Positions 41,241 to 50,776 are shown, counted from the stretch's first letter. The stretch is 64,000 bases of DNA from Sinanaerobacter sp. ZZT-01 (GCF_035621135.1 NZ_CP141728.1:496001-560000), one strand, 5' to 3'. Notes: generated by a model from the letters alone, not told the origin. A program made the numbers and translations.

Positions 41241-44200
41241 CTACATCCCTAAAATCGTCCAGATGTACAGAGGACAGGTTAGTGCAAACACGAGGCAGGC
41301 GAACAGAATCGCGGGCGCGGATAGTGATAGGTAATCCCTTGAAGTAATCGCAGGATTTTCCCCCACTCCACACCGTACGTGAGAGTTTCCCCTCATACGG
41401 CGTTCCATCGTTAAGGTTTTTAAAGTAATTTACACAATTTACAAGTAGCTTTAACCGTTACTTGGATATTTCATTTAGACAAAGAATAGCTCGCAATTTA
41501 TTGACCTTTTCCCGTTGCTTTTCGTCCAGTTGCAGAGTTGAAAGGTATTTCCCGATAGTATTCTCCTGCGTGGCGTGAACGAGAATGTGAACATCAACGT
41601 CAATCAAGATTAGATTTCTATAGCTGTCATCTCCGCCAAGATATGTCGCCGTTTTATGATGGCAATGTATCCTGGTGATTTCTAAGGATCTGCCTGTGAC
41701 AGCACATTTTCCTTGCTGAGAACAGTACAGAGACAGCCTGTTGTCGTTGTATTCCACGCTCCTGTCACGGACAGGATTCCGCATAAGATAATGGAGAATA
41801 GCCACATTGACAGTTGCCAACTTTTTGTGTATTTCAGCACGTCCTTCGACAGTATAGCTGTTAATGCTACGCTTTTTGTCAATGGGATTTTTGTGCCGCA
41901 CATAGGCGATTGGCAGTATCGGCGTTTCTCCAACAAACCTCATTTCTCTGCTTTTACTATATTTAATGTAAATCGGACTGGTAATAGGTTTTGCGATTTT
42001 CTTCTTCATCTGTTGTTCGAGCTTGCCTTTTGCAGACGATTTGACCAAGAAAGCAATTTCACTAAAATCACGGCTGACGTGTGTTGCATATTGATAGTAA
42101 TTATGCCAGCCCATGACCAATGCATTGTATCTTAAAATGGTATTTCCTTTTGCGTCTACTTTCTTCAACTCATTTACAGCAGAAACAGCCCTTTGCTTGA
42201 TTTTCTCTTTTGCCTTATCAGAAATATGGGATTTCACAACATATTTGGTTTTACCGTTTGACTTCTTGCCTTTCTTGACCGCCTTCATTTTGAACCCTAA
42301 GAATTCGGAATACTGCCGTTTTAGATTGACTATCTTGGATTTTTCGGGGCTGATTTCAAGCCCCAATCTATCGTGTAGCCAGCCTTTTACAGCCATGAAC
42401 ATCTTTTGGGCGTCACTGCGGTATCGACAAAAGATTTTAAAATCATCGGCGTACCTTACGATGTAACATTCCTTTAACCCAGTATTTCTAAGCTCCGCAT
42501 AGACATTGCTTTTATCCAGAGTGCCGTTTTTCATCACCCTGCATTTATACGCTACCCGTGTAGGCAGAGTTTCCCATTGGCTTGCCACCCACCAATCCAA
42601 TTCATTCAGGACGATGTTTGACAGCAGGGGAGAAATAATCCCTCCCTGCGGCGTTCCCTTTTCGGGGAAGCCAATGCCCGCCACCTCTGCTTTTAACATT
42701 GCAGAAATAATAGACAATAGCTTTTTATCCCGAATACCAATCGACCACATCTGTTTCAGCAGTTTTCCGTGACTGACATTATCGAAAAATCCTTTGATGT
42801 CGATGTCTACCACGAAATGAAGATTTTGCCCCTGAATAAATTTGTAAGATTGGGAGATCGCATGTTCCGCACTCCTGTTTGGGCGAAAACCGTTGCTTCG
42901 CTTGAAGAATTTTGCTTCACAAATGGGTTCAAGGACTTGCAGAATACCTTGCTGTATCAGCCTGTCCATAATAGTCGGAATGCCAAGCGGTCTGGTTTTT
43001 CCGTTGCCTTTTGGGATTTCCACACGGCGTACTGGTTGAGGAATGTAATTGCTTAGTCTTTTCTGAATATAGGCTATAAGCTGTTCGTTTTCCCATTGCT
43101 GTAAATGGGTAATGGTCTTTTTATCTACTCCTGCGGTTTTGCTTCCGCTGTTTTTCTTGATATTCCGAAAAGCAAGTAGTATATTTTCAGGACTACAAAT
43201 CAGTTCAGTCAGATTTTTAAACTGACAGCCTTTTTCGCTATCCGCGTACAGCTTGTCTAAAACATCTTGAAAATCGTAATATTCCGCATTGCGCAGGGCA
43301 GACCGTTTTGTCGGTTTTGCTCTTGTCAAAGTCAGCATTATCCTCACTTTCAGGGGATTTTGCTTTTCTTAGTCTTACTCGAACCTTTGAGATTGTGTGT
43401 TTACTTATTTTATTTCTTAACGACTCGAGCCCGTCCCTCCACGGCTTATTATCACCGCTTCATCGGTACCACGGCTCTACTTTCAGTTGGATTAATGTAG
43501 GTTATACGGTTTTAGATACCGCTTTCCCTGCAAACGCCTCATAGCGTTGTAATCCGCTCCACGTTCCAACCTTTCCACGTTCCGATATTCCTATCATTTC
43601 ATATCGCCCTTAGGTGTCCCTCTAAGCCTGTATGCTGGATGCCGCCTGTAACGGCATAAGGTATTTCATAAATGGTGTTTTACTTTACCTCACATACCCG
43701 CCAGTGTTGGCGTATGCACATTTCTATGCACTATTCGTTTAGACTTTTTATATCGGGTGTTCGTCTGTGAACCACTTTTCACATACTCACCATAGGCAAT
43801 TTATTGACCTCCGGCATATAGGCAACACCATTCACCTCTGAACAGCTTTCGTACAGACAAAATATCTTATCTGCTTACGGTTGCTCTCTGCCGACTTCAC
43901 CGAGCTTCGTACAGTACAGCTATTACACGCCATTTTGCACGTCGGAGTATCAAGGCAGGCATTTCAGGGCGTTACCCCCTCATTCCACCTGTCGGAATAT
44001 CAGTTCTCCTAAACTGAACATTTACACGTTCATTATTTAGTGCCTAACCTTTTCAGTTAGGAACGTGTCGCACCCCACTCAAATTGCCCGTGCTTACGGT
44101 AATCAAAGTACGCCATCGCAAGTTTAGCAAAGAAAAAGACCGCCAGAATCAGGTCAATTGCAGGAAAAACGACCTTGTTCACCACGGTCTTGATTTGCCC

Positions 44201-44332
44201 GGAGGCATCGTTCCATGTTCCTTCAATCGCTCCCGCCACATCGCCGGAACCTGCCGCATACGCTGTCGTACCGAACAGTCCGATAATCAGCAGCATGACA
44301 CAGAGCATAGACAGGATTCGTTTCATTTTCAT
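41241..44332 (-). CDS. VirB2-like (DUF3852) protein split by a group II intron
   Basis: Two exons: 44332-44074 (start behind AAAGGTGG; MKMKRILSMLCVMLLIIGLF signal peptide, ending ...KHGQFEW) and 41320-41241 (APAILFACLVFALTCPLYIW then TILGM and stop). Joined at the inferred splice point they give 339 bases, exactly 113 codons, and a 112-residue protein with a cleaved signal peptide and two hydrophobic segments. This is the small pilin-like layout of VirB2 and of DUF3852 proteins. Without splicing the protein ends within the intron after six wrong residues. The splice junction is inferred from reading frame and from the GTGCG and AT intron ends. Confidence 0.8.
41321..44073 (-). mobile_element. 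Group II intron
   Basis: The element starts with the GTGCGAC consensus at 44073 and ends near 41321. It encodes a reverse transcriptase/maturase. A domain V-like hairpin (CGCCGTATGAGG, GAAA-type loop, CTCTCACGTACGG) lies after the coding region at about 41375-41410, and a domain VI candidate follows. The 720 bases before the coding region hold domains I-III and no gene. It lies in the same direction as the interrupted gene, as required for splicing. Confidence 0.88.
41458..43338 (-). CDS. ltrA: Group II intron reverse transcriptase/maturase with HNH domain
   Basis: About 626 residues. The reverse transcriptase domain contains TRPLGIPTIMDRLIQQGIL, the HFVVDIDIKGFFDNVSHGKL block, GTPQGGIISPLLSNIVL, and the catalytic YIVRYADDFKIFC (YADD). 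The maturase domain X follows (YNALVMGWHNYYQYATHVSR). The C-terminal HNH nuclease (CAVTGRSLEITRIHCHHKT, then LILIDVDVHILVHAT) cuts the second strand at the target. All catalytic motifs are intact, so the intron may be mobile. Confidence 0.94.
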   Translation of the reverse strand: MLTLTRAKPTKRSALRNAEYYDFQDVLDKLYADSEKGCQFKNLTELICSPENILLAFRNIKKNSGSKTAGVDKKTITHLQQWENEQLIAYIQKRLSNYIPQPVRRVEIPKGNGKTRPLGIPTIMDRLIQQGILQVLEPICEAKFFKRSNGFRPNRSAEHAISQSYKFIQGQNLHFVVDIDIKGFFDNVSHGKLLKQMWSIGIRDKKLLSIISAMLKAEVAGIGFPEKGTPQGGIISPLLSNIVLNELDWWVASQWETLPTRVAYKCRVMKNGTLDKSNVYAELRNTGLKECYIVRYADDFKIFCRYRSDAQKMFMAVKGWLHDRLGLEISPEKSKIVNLKRQYSEFLGFKMKAVKKGKKSNGKTKYVVKSHISDKAKEKIKQRAVSAVNELKKVDAKGNTILRYNALVMGWHNYYQYATHVSRDFSEIAFLVKSSAKGKLEQQMKKKIAKPITSPIYIKYSKSREMRFVGETPILPIAYVRHKNPIDKKRSINSYTVEGRAEIHKKLATVNVAILHYLMRNPVRDRSVEYNDNRLSLYCSQQGKCAVTGRSLEITRIHCHHKTATYLGGDDSYRNLILIDVDVHILVHATQENTIGKYLSTLQLDEKQREKVNKLRAILCLNEISK

Positions 44333-44374
44333 AGGGTTACCACCTTTCATTATTGGTTTTGGGGCAGAAAAAAA

Positions 44375-44401
44375 GGCTGTGAAGTTCTTCACTCCACAGC
44401 C
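44375..44401 (-). terminator. Terminator upstream of the VirB2-like gene
   Basis: GGCTGTG...CACAGCC followed by TTTTTTT on the minus strand, between the ART-like gene and the VirB2-like gene. It is a canonical intrinsic terminator inside a co-directional gene array. Confidence 0.85.
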
Positions 44402-44425
44402 ATGTTGTTTTTCTGCTGTTGTTTG

Positions 44426-44887
44426 CTACATAGAAAGCCGGGGCTGCTGATTTTGCTCCAACATAGGAGAAACCTCTATCACCTCCGGATTTGCCTGAAA
44501 TTTAAAGTCACTACGGAAACCGACCTTTAACCTGCTGAATTCCTTTGCCGCCGCCAGCAGCTCGGGAGGACTGCCGTGGGGTATCTCCTGATTCCAGCGG
44601 ACCCATTCACCATTCTGGTATCGGGGTGTGAGTCTAAGAATCACATATTCCTCCGGCACAAAGGCTGGATACCGTTGGAGTATACCGTTTACATCATAAT
44701 ACGGATTACCTTCCTGCATGACCGTTCTTTCCATCAATGACAGAGTATCCTCAAGAGAAGTGCAGAACCAGCATTCCCGGTCACCAAACCGGCGTATTCT
44801 GCCGTCCTGCAAAATGCTGTCCAGCCGTTCCTTTTTGGTGTAATGATATAGGCTGCCCTCCGGTTTTTCAATGCGTTCATATGCCAT
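44426..44887 (-). CDS. Small accessory protein, possibly ADP-ribosyltransferase fold
   Basis: A 153-residue soluble protein starting at 44887 behind GAGAGG. The opening SLYHYTKKERLDSILQDGRI resembles the first strand-helix of ART-fold enzymes (LYHxTxxxxxxSIxxxG), but no catalytic glutamate can be assigned, so the function is open. The C-terminal part is helical and ends SPMLEQNQQPRLSM, a clear shared tail. At the DNA level its last bases (AGCCCCGGCTTTCTATGT) nearly match the end of the amidoligase gene. Confidence 0.65.
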   Translation of the reverse strand: MAYERIEKPEGSLYHYTKKERLDSILQDGRIRRFGDRECWFCTSLEDTLSLMERTVMQEGNPYYDVNGILQRYPAFVPEEYVILRLTPRYQNGEWVRWNQEIPHGSPPELLAAAKEFSRLKVGFRSDFKFQANPEVIEVSPMLEQNQQPRLSM

Positions 44888-44897
44888 ATTGTACCTC

Positions 44898-46598
44898 TCA
44901 ATCCGGTTTGACAGGCGCAATGTGCCAGTCATCCCAAACGCTTCCCTGGATGTTTACTGAGTCGGTCAGATTCATAGAAAGCATTCCCGAAGGCGTCCAG
45001 CAATCTATCAGCCATGTGTAGGGAGTGTAGCTTCCGTTTGGCATCCATACGGGAGTGAAGTGGGTTCTGCGTTTGTAGGTAGAATACTTGTTGGCAGCAA
45101 ATTCAAACTTGGAGCTATAGCCGGATTGGGTACGCTCTAAAAGCCGCCAGTACGTCTGATATTGAAATTCTGGAAAATAGGTAACGGCATTCTGCGCATC
45201 GGTCACCGCAGAAGATTGATTGGTACTGACATTAGCAGTGGTGCTTTGATTGATGCCGTAACCACTTCCCATGGTTTTTCCCGAGGCAGTCGGTATCTTT
45301 GCATCTGGCGTGATGCGCATGGTTGCAGAAAGACTGGCATGATAAGCGTCCCAATCGAACTCCCACCATCCTTCGTCTTCCCACCATCCATCCTCATCTT
45401 CATCACCGCTGTGCCAAACCCAATATTCATGCCACCACGGGCGCCAGACACCCCAAGAGGCCGAGGTCTTCTGTTCCTTGCTCGTCACGGACGGTTTGGT
45501 ATAGCCGTCGTTCCGGTCATCTGCCACAGGATTAGGCGGATCATTCCCGGATAGGTCAACGATTTTAGCTGTAATGGTACCCTTGCTGGCGGAGCCACTA
45601 CCCGATACCGACACATCAATGGTCATTGTCTGTGGTGTGGAGGGTGTCCTCCAGCGTACCCATACCAGTTGGCTATCTCCATCTGGGTAGTACACGCCAC
45701 TGACGGTATAAGTTCTGCCACCTATGTTGAATCGGACTGTTACCGGATGGTCAGGATCGGACTGTCCACCGCGAACAGTGACTGCGGTGATGACATCGGT
45801 ATTAACGCGGTACTCATAATCCCATGCAGTCACTTCGGGTGGTTTGTTAGGTTTTTCCTTAAACCTGACAACACCAATTCCCAGGGATGAAATGATATCA
45901 ACATTAGAAGCCGCTGATGTTCTTGAGCCTGACCATGCGGGATAACCGAGATCCGATACCTCTAAAAACATTGCTAAGGGCAGGTTTTTGTGGCTAAGCG
46001 AAACCATCTTGCTTCGCAGTCCACCACCTAGCTTCTGATCGTAAAGCGCTGCTTCGGTGGCTGTCATTGCCATTTTTACACCCTGAAATGTAATATAGGC
46101 AATAGGTTCCAGTAGAAGCTTGTATTCGCCGTTAATTAATACATCATAGTTCATACCGGTAACTTGAGCGATATATCGGATAACAAGTTCATCTGTAAAA
46201 TAACTTTTAATTTGTACAATGCTTGCCTGCCCACTGCCTGAACTTATTATTCGAGGCATGGAAAGAGCTGGTTTTAAGCAAGTGTACGTTGATGTGGTTG
46301 GCGAAACCCCATGCCCGTTGGTATATGCAATTTTCGAGACTTTTCCAAAATGCACAGAGACCGATGGGGTTTTGTTTGAGAAATCTATAGGGGTTGTTAC
46401 AGTAGCTCTATCGCTTTCACGAACAACGGTAATTCTAACACCCTCATTGCCAGAATTCCAATAGTTTTCGCTGGTACCGCTGCCCATGCCGCCACCTCCA
46501 TGATCAATGTTTCCATCTCCTTCGGCATGGGCGGTGTTCGGCAAAAACGCAGAAACTAGCAGCACCAGTATAAGCAAAATACTGAGATGTCGTTTCAT
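44898..46598 (-). CDS. Large secreted protein of the pilus/transfer operon, unknown
   Basis: A 566-residue protein starting at 46598 (GGGAGG). The signal peptide MKRHLSILLILVLLVSAFLP ends at AHA. The mature part is beta-rich with Gly/Ser segments. A middle segment resembles an Ig-like fold (PVTVRFNIGGRTYTVSGVYY). A very Trp/Asp-rich run (WRPWWHEYWVWHSGDEDED and WWEDEGWWEFDWDAYH) lies near residue 400. No anchor motif is visible. It probably acts at the cell surface or pilus tip; not recognised. Confidence 0.7.
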   Translation of the reverse strand: MKRHLSILLILVLLVSAFLPNTAHAEGDGNIDHGGGGMGSGTSENYWNSGNEGVRITVVRESDRATVTTPIDFSNKTPSVSVHFGKVSKIAYTNGHGVSPTTSTYTCLKPALSMPRIISSGSGQASIVQIKSYFTDELVIRYIAQVTGMNYDVLINGEYKLLLEPIAYITFQGVKMAMTATEAALYDQKLGGGLRSKMVSLSHKNLPLAMFLEVSDLGYPAWSGSRTSAASNVDIISSLGIGVVRFKEKPNKPPEVTAWDYEYRVNTDVITAVTVRGGQSDPDHPVTVRFNIGGRTYTVSGVYYPDGDSQLVWVRWRTPSTPQTMTIDVSVSGSGSASKGTITAKIVDLSGNDPPNPVADDRNDGYTKPSVTSKEQKTSASWGVWRPWWHEYWVWHSGDEDEDGWWEDEGWWEFDWDAYHASLSATMRITPDAKIPTASGKTMGSGYGINQSTTANVSTNQSSAVTDAQNAVTYFPEFQYQTYWRLLERTQSGYSSKFEFAANKYSTYKRRTHFTPVWMPNGSYTPYTWLIDCWTPSGMLSMNLTDSVNIQGSVWDDWHIAPVKPD

Positions 46599-46619
46599 AT
46601 GATACCTCCCTGAAACAGT

Positions 46620-46647
46620 AAAAAGCACCGAATAATCGGTGCTTTTT
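46620..46647. terminator. Terminator between the DUF6550-like and secreted-protein genes
   Basis: AAAAAGCACCGA-ATAA-TCGGTGCTTTTT is a symmetric hairpin with T-runs on both strands, lying between two co-directional minus-strand genes. Confidence 0.85.
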
Positions 46648-46669
46648 ATGCTATATTCTTTTTTGTGGG

Positions 46670-47254
46670 CTAATCCATCTGCCCCACTTTATTTCCTGTC
46701 AGCTCATCGCCCTCATTACCCACAGTCTCCTGTTTAACACCGCCACCTTCATCTTCAATCCATCCAAAGCCCGGCACATATATTTTCCCATCTTTCTTTT
46801 CTCCGCCTGCCGGTTCCTGCGGCGTTGTCTTTACCGTGCCCTCCGTCTTATTCTCAGGAGGCTTGCTTGGATTAGCGGCAGATTGTTCTTCTTTGGAAGC
46901 TTCCGGCTTTGGTTTAGGTGCTTCTGTAGGAGCAGGTGGCTTCGTAGGCTCTGCCTGGATGCTCTGCTCGGTACCAGTGGATTTTCCGGTATCCGCACCC
47001 TCCGTCACAGCTGGTGTTTCTGTCGGATCAATTGATGGTACGCTGATCTTCGGCGTTTCCGAAGGCAGCGTGGAAGGGTCAGGAATATCTGCGCTAGGGG
47101 TGACCTCACTGGACACCGCCTGCGTTGGCAGTATCTCCGGTTCGTTGGGAACCTCTGTTTTAAACTGTGAGGCAATTGCTATTACAAGGGCGATGCCCAC
47201 AACACCGAGTCCTGCAACTGTAAGTCTGCGTTTTGTTTTTTCTGTCAGTTTCAT
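46670..47254 (-). CDS. DUF6550-like membrane-anchored Pro/Thr-rich protein
   Basis: A 194-residue protein. One membrane segment (LTVAGLGVVGIALVIAIASQ) near the N-terminus is followed by about 110 residues rich in Pro, Thr, Ser and Glu, then the small conserved-looking block GKIYVPGFGWIEDEGGG. This layout fits the family that I know as DUF6550, associated with Tad-like operons of elements. It is probably a wall-spanning surface protein. GGAGG precedes the start. Confidence 0.75.
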   Translation of the reverse strand: MKLTEKTKRRLTVAGLGVVGIALVIAIASQFKTEVPNEPEILPTQAVSSEVTPSADIPDPSTLPSETPKISVPSIDPTETPAVTEGADTGKSTGTEQSIQAEPTKPPAPTEAPKPKPEASKEEQSAANPSKPPENKTEGTVKTTPQEPAGGEKKDGKIYVPGFGWIEDEGGGVKQETVGNEGDELTGNKVGQMD

Positions 47255-47353
47255 GTAGGATGACCTCCTTTTCGTGAATGGTTGATGGTATGTTTTTCAA
47301 TGACACACCATACTACATAAGTTTTCGGAAGTCTATGGATAATCCGAAAACAG
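47255..47353. other. Short intergenic gap
   Basis: About 100 bases before the DUF6550-like gene, containing a partial inverted repeat (TTTTCGGAAG...TCCGAAAA). It may contain a weak promoter or terminator; not resolved. Confidence 0.35.
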
Positions 47354-47905
47354 CTAAAATAAAGGCATATATTTCGCCTGCGTTTTGAGGTTAATCACCA
47401 TCGGTGGGAGCAGTTTGCCCCCAAACCGTACCGGAACCTCCAATCGAATCACTGCATCAGCCAGAAATCCACGGCTGTTGTTTGGGCTGCCCGGTGCCAG
47501 CGGCATATTTTCTAAGTTTACAGATAGTCGTGAGAGTTTGAATTCCAAGCCATCTCCGGCATATTTCACATGATATCCGCCTTCGTAGCGCAGCCCCAAC
47601 AGCTCGTCCAGATACCCATAGATGTCGCCGTAGTCAAGGCTTTCCTCAAATTCGTCTGCAGATGGTGTATACGCTCCGGCATAACCTTCCCGGACACCGT
47701 GATATACATCGTCATAGCTGTCATTCACGGTAAAAATGACAGCGGATTGAACCGCGTCCCGGACGCCCTGGGCAATAATCGCAAGTCGGATATACTCGGC
47801 GGCTCCGCACAGCACCATCAGCAGCACCAAGGCTACTGCAATAATTAAGGGAAACGAGGTTCCTTTGTTATCTTTTAGAATAGCATATTTTTTTCCATTT
47901 GTCAC
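47354..47905 (-). CDS. TadE-like pilus assembly protein
   Basis: A 183-residue protein starting at GTG 47905, which overlaps the DUF4320 stop as GTGA. The N-terminus (NKGTSFPLIIAVALVLLMVL) is a type IV pilin-like signal with a hydrophobic segment, as in TadE/TadF minor pseudopilins. The extracellular part ends with PVRFGGKLLPPMVINLKTQA. It lies in the Tad module directly after DUF4320. Confidence 0.75.
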   Translation of the reverse strand: MTNGKKYAILKDNKGTSFPLIIAVALVLLMVLCGAAEYIRLAIIAQGVRDAVQSAVIFTVNDSYDDVYHGVREGYAGAYTPSADEFEESLDYGDIYGYLDELLGLRYEGGYHVKYAGDGLEFKLSRLSVNLENMPLAPGSPNNSRGFLADAVIRLEVPVRFGGKLLPPMVINLKTQAKYMPLF

Positions 47906-48300
47906 TTCCAATACACCTCGCTTTTCCCGCTGGCCTGTGCTTTGAGCGTAACCGGAAAGCTCCCGAATCCGCCGAATAATCCAAGGTCTGTCTGCACGGT
48001 CACTGTCACAGTAACATCCTGATTTAGCTGGATTTTTCCGCTTTTCGACCATGAGATATTGGGATTAAGCCCGGTCTTTTCGGTCAATACCTGCGCTCGT
48101 AAGTTTGTTTCACTTCCCACACATCCGGCGATTTCCGCTTCCCGGCACAGCTCGGCGGCATAGGTGTCCAGCTTATTCTTTGTAACGAATACAGGCAGGA
48201 CGCTGACTGCCACCGCGATGACCAGCATCACGCACAACACCAGCACGGCTACGTCAATATAACCTTCACCGCGCCTGTTTTTCAGAATTTTCTTCAGCAC
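47902..48300 (-). CDS. DUF4320 (TadE-like pseudopilin) protein
   Basis: A 132-residue protein with the sequence NRRGEGYIDVAVLVLCVMLV at its N-terminus: a charged leader, Gly-Glu and a long hydrophobic helix, the prepilin pattern, belonging to DUF4320. The start is GTG. Its ribosome site (GGAGGGGG) is embedded in the tail codons of the DUF3848 gene, with which it overlaps. It is a probable minor pilin processed by the prepilin peptidase at 54000. Confidence 0.8.
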   Translation of the reverse strand: MLKKILKNRRGEGYIDVAVLVLCVMLVIAVAVSVLPVFVTKNKLDTYAAELCREAEIAGCVGSETNLRAQVLTEKTGLNPNISWSKSGKIQLNQDVTVTVTVQTDLGLFGGFGSFPVTLKAQASGKSEVYWK

Positions 48301-48953
48301 AGGGTCACCCCCTCCATGGGAGTCTGCTCCTGCTCTATATCCATTTCATGAATGTAATCACTGAGCAGATGCCATGCACCATCACTGAAACGGGCATTTA
48401 CAACCTCCTGTTCCAGCAGCTCTTCTGCAGGAATTTCCACTGCATACTCTGGGCTTCCCGGATGCCCCTTCGTGCTCTGCCCATCCTGCAGAAGTTGTGC
48501 CTTTTCCGGTGTCAGATACACATATCCGCCTGGCGTCATCATATCATAGGCAACGCCTTGGTGCTTTTCAATGAACTCCCGAACAGTTACAGGGCGATCC
48601 CGGTTTGTGGACGGTTCTGCGACTTTTGACAACGCATAGAGTTTTTCTGTATCCTGGCTGTCCATTACCACCCATAGCGCATGGGAGAAATCTTCATCAT
48701 GCACCATCCCCATGCCGTTCTCTTCAATCCATCTGTCACGCATGATTTCCAGCGGATTTTCATAACGCAGCAGCCATGCGGCCTGCTGCTCATCCACACA
48801 GCTCATGAGGTGTTTTTTTGTCATCTGAACCGCATAGATTTCCTCTGCTTTTTCAATCAGTTCCTCCGGTGCAAGTGCTGCCCATTCTGCGGTAAATGCA
48901 TTGTAATTCTCCTGCAGGCGGTCAAACAGCAGGGATTGATATTTGTCTTCCAA
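48294..48953 (-). CDS. DUF3848-domain protein
   Basis: A 219-residue protein. The start is TTG at 48953, seven bases after GGAGG. Residues 1-90 (LLFDRLQENYNAFTAEWAAL and EKAEEIYAVQMTKKHLMSCV) match the helical DUF3848 domain of polyvalent-type accessory proteins; the function is unknown. It is an odd soluble insert between Tad genes. The C-terminus DIEQEQTPMEGVTLC is a shared-tail variant; its last codons double as the next gene's ribosome site. Confidence 0.8.
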   Translation of the reverse strand: MEDKYQSLLFDRLQENYNAFTAEWAALAPEELIEKAEEIYAVQMTKKHLMSCVDEQQAAWLLRYENPLEIMRDRWIEENGMGMVHDEDFSHALWVVMDSQDTEKLYALSKVAEPSTNRDRPVTVREFIEKHQGVAYDMMTPGGYVYLTPEKAQLLQDGQSTKGHPGSPEYAVEIPAEELLEQEVVNARFSDGAWHLLSDYIHEMDIEQEQTPMEGVTLC

Positions 48954-48968
48954 AGTTACACCTCCAAT

Positions 48969-49841
48969 CTAAAACATTGTTCCAAGAGAATTTATAATCT
49001 CCAAGGCGATGATGGCGAGATAGGTAAAAAGAAAGCACATTAGCATAATAAAGGAGAATATCCGAATCTTCGGCGGGATCTTCTGTGCCTGCCCCTTGAG
49101 TCTCTGAAGCTCCAGCGCTTTAAAATCATGCGCCAGCATCTGAAAATACACAGCGCTGTCATCGCCGCGCAGTACGCCAATGAGACCTCTGACCACATCA
49201 GAAAGCATGGGCGAATTAAGTCTTGACTCAAACCGGGTCATCGCCGCTTCATAGCTGGAGGAGCGCATGTCGGCTGTTAGCACATCCAGTTCATGGGCAA
49301 AGGCAGGTCCGGCATTCTTCTTGTAGGTTTCAATCATCCCCAGCACATCCCGGCTGGCCTTTAGGGTCTGCTCAATGGTTGCCACAAATCGGGGGAGCTC
49401 ACCTTCTACCTGTTCTCGTTTTTCCCGAAGCTGCTCGTCAGCACGTTTCGTTTCCTGAAAATAGGTCAGCACTGCCAGAATCAACAGTACCGGAGCCAGC
49501 AGCGGAAGCAGGAATAGGCACGGCAGCGCACCAAATGCTATGGCTCCGGATTTGGTAATGGCATAGGCCGTATACACCTCCGGTGTCATGGAAATGCCGG
49601 AAGCCTTCAGGATATTTGCCATCCGGCTTCGCTTGTACTCATCCATCCGGATGTATTTCGAGAGCTTTACCGCACCTGTCATTAACCACGCTTCCACTGT
49701 TTTAGCAGCTTTCTTATTTTCCTTGCCGGCACCCAGCATGGCCTTTCCGGCTCCCATGGCGGGAAGCTTTAGTACATCTGCCAATATCAGAAATAACCCC
49801 GCGGCAATAAGGATTCCGGTAAAAAATAACTGTGTCATCAT
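48969..49841 (-). CDS. tadC: TadC-like pilus platform protein
   Basis: About 290 residues, starting at 49841 behind GGAGG. Membrane segments lie at both ends and in the middle (FGALPCLFLLPLLAPVLLIL, FSFIMLMCFLFTYLAIIAL). The central cytoplasmic part (EQVEGELPRFVATIEQTLKA) is the T2SF domain that contacts the ATPase. It pairs with the TadB-like gene upstream. Confidence 0.88.
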   Translation of the reverse strand: MMTQLFFTGILIAAGLFLILADVLKLPAMGAGKAMLGAGKENKKAAKTVEAWLMTGAVKLSKYIRMDEYKRSRMANILKASGISMTPEVYTAYAITKSGAIAFGALPCLFLLPLLAPVLLILAVLTYFQETKRADEQLREKREQVEGELPRFVATIEQTLKASRDVLGMIETYKKNAGPAFAHELDVLTADMRSSSYEAAMTRFESRLNSPMLSDVVRGLIGVLRGDDSAVYFQMLAHDFKALELQRLKGQAQKIPPKIRIFSFIMLMCFLFTYLAIIALEIINSLGTMF

Positions 49842-49846
49842 CCCGG

Positions 49847-50776
49847 TCACCTCCTGTACTCAATAGGCTTGGTCAGCCGTATCACAAATGCCGCAGAAAT
49901 AAAGATAGCGGCAGCGCAAATTGCCAGAATAATCTGTCCCACCATGGAGTGCATCAGCGTATGATACCAGTCCCTGTTCAGCATATACATAATGGGGATA
50001 TTGCCCACCACCAGCATCGCCATGATGATGAATTCCTTGCGTGGCTCAGATACCAGATACTCCAGCTCCGCATTGACAATCCGCATATCGCTGAGCTTTG
50101 ATACAATGGGCGTCAGGGTGGTTTTTAGGCTTCTGTCATAGCGGCAGGAGCTGATGGCATCCACCCATTCGTGGAACACATCGTTCTGAATCTTTGGCTT
50201 CATGGCATGGAGTGCAGCTTCCACATCCGGGTCAATGAGCTGGGTTTGTGCCAGAAATTCTGTAAACACGTTTTTTACCGGCGGATTTAAGTACTGTACG
50301 CTTTCCTCCACGGCGGTGAGGATGTCCTCATTTCTTAAGTAAGATGTGGTGATAATGGAAAGCGCGGTTTCCAGCTCAGCCGCCACTGCTTTTTTGTAAT
50401 GAGTTGCTGTCAGTCGGATGTACCAAAAGGGCAGGAACATCAGCCCCGCCGCCAGCACCGGCACCAGAAACACATTGTTTAGCAGAATAGCAAAGGCCGC
50501 CCCTGCCGCGAAAAGTAACAGCGACACCGCGCACACCATCGAAAAGCGGCTTGCACGACCAGTAAGCTTTAAGATCTCCTGCACTTCAATGATCTCCCTG
50601 CGCAGAAAACGGGCCTTTTTCCGATTCGTGCTTTCGTTGATCTGCGCGCGGATGCTTTGATCCTTTCGGGTCAGAAACCCGAACAGACCATCTGTAAATT
50701 CCAGAGGAGAAAGGCCGAGGATGAGAAAAGCACCTGCAATCAAACCGATGCAGGCAGTTAAAAGGATTCCTGTCAT
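49847..50776 (-). CDS. tadB: TadB-like pilus platform protein
   Basis: A 309-residue membrane protein. It has hydrophobic segments at both ends and the T2SF domain (VAAELETALSIITTSYLRNE) in the middle. It overlaps the CpaF gene by four bases (ATGA) and directly precedes the TadC-like gene, the standard order of a Tad pilus locus. Confidence 0.88.
   Translation of the reverse strand: MTGILLTACIGLIAGAFLILGLSPLEFTDGLFGFLTRKDQSIRAQINESTNRKKARFLRREIIEVQEILKLTGRASRFSMVCAVSLLLFAAGAAFAILLNNVFLVPVLAAGLMFLPFWYIRLTATHYKKAVAAELETALSIITTSYLRNEDILTAVEESVQYLNPPVKNVFTEFLAQTQLIDPDVEAALHAMKPKIQNDVFHEWVDAISSCRYDRSLKTTLTPIVSKLSDMRIVNAELEYLVSEPRKEFIIMAMLVVGNIPIMYMLNRDWYHTLMHSMVGQIILAICAAAIFISAAFVIRLTKPIEYRR

Noticed and set aside
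43348-44073. Possible small genes between the RT and the first pilin exon
   Set aside because: This is intron RNA (domains I-III); the open frames are short and lack ribosome sites.
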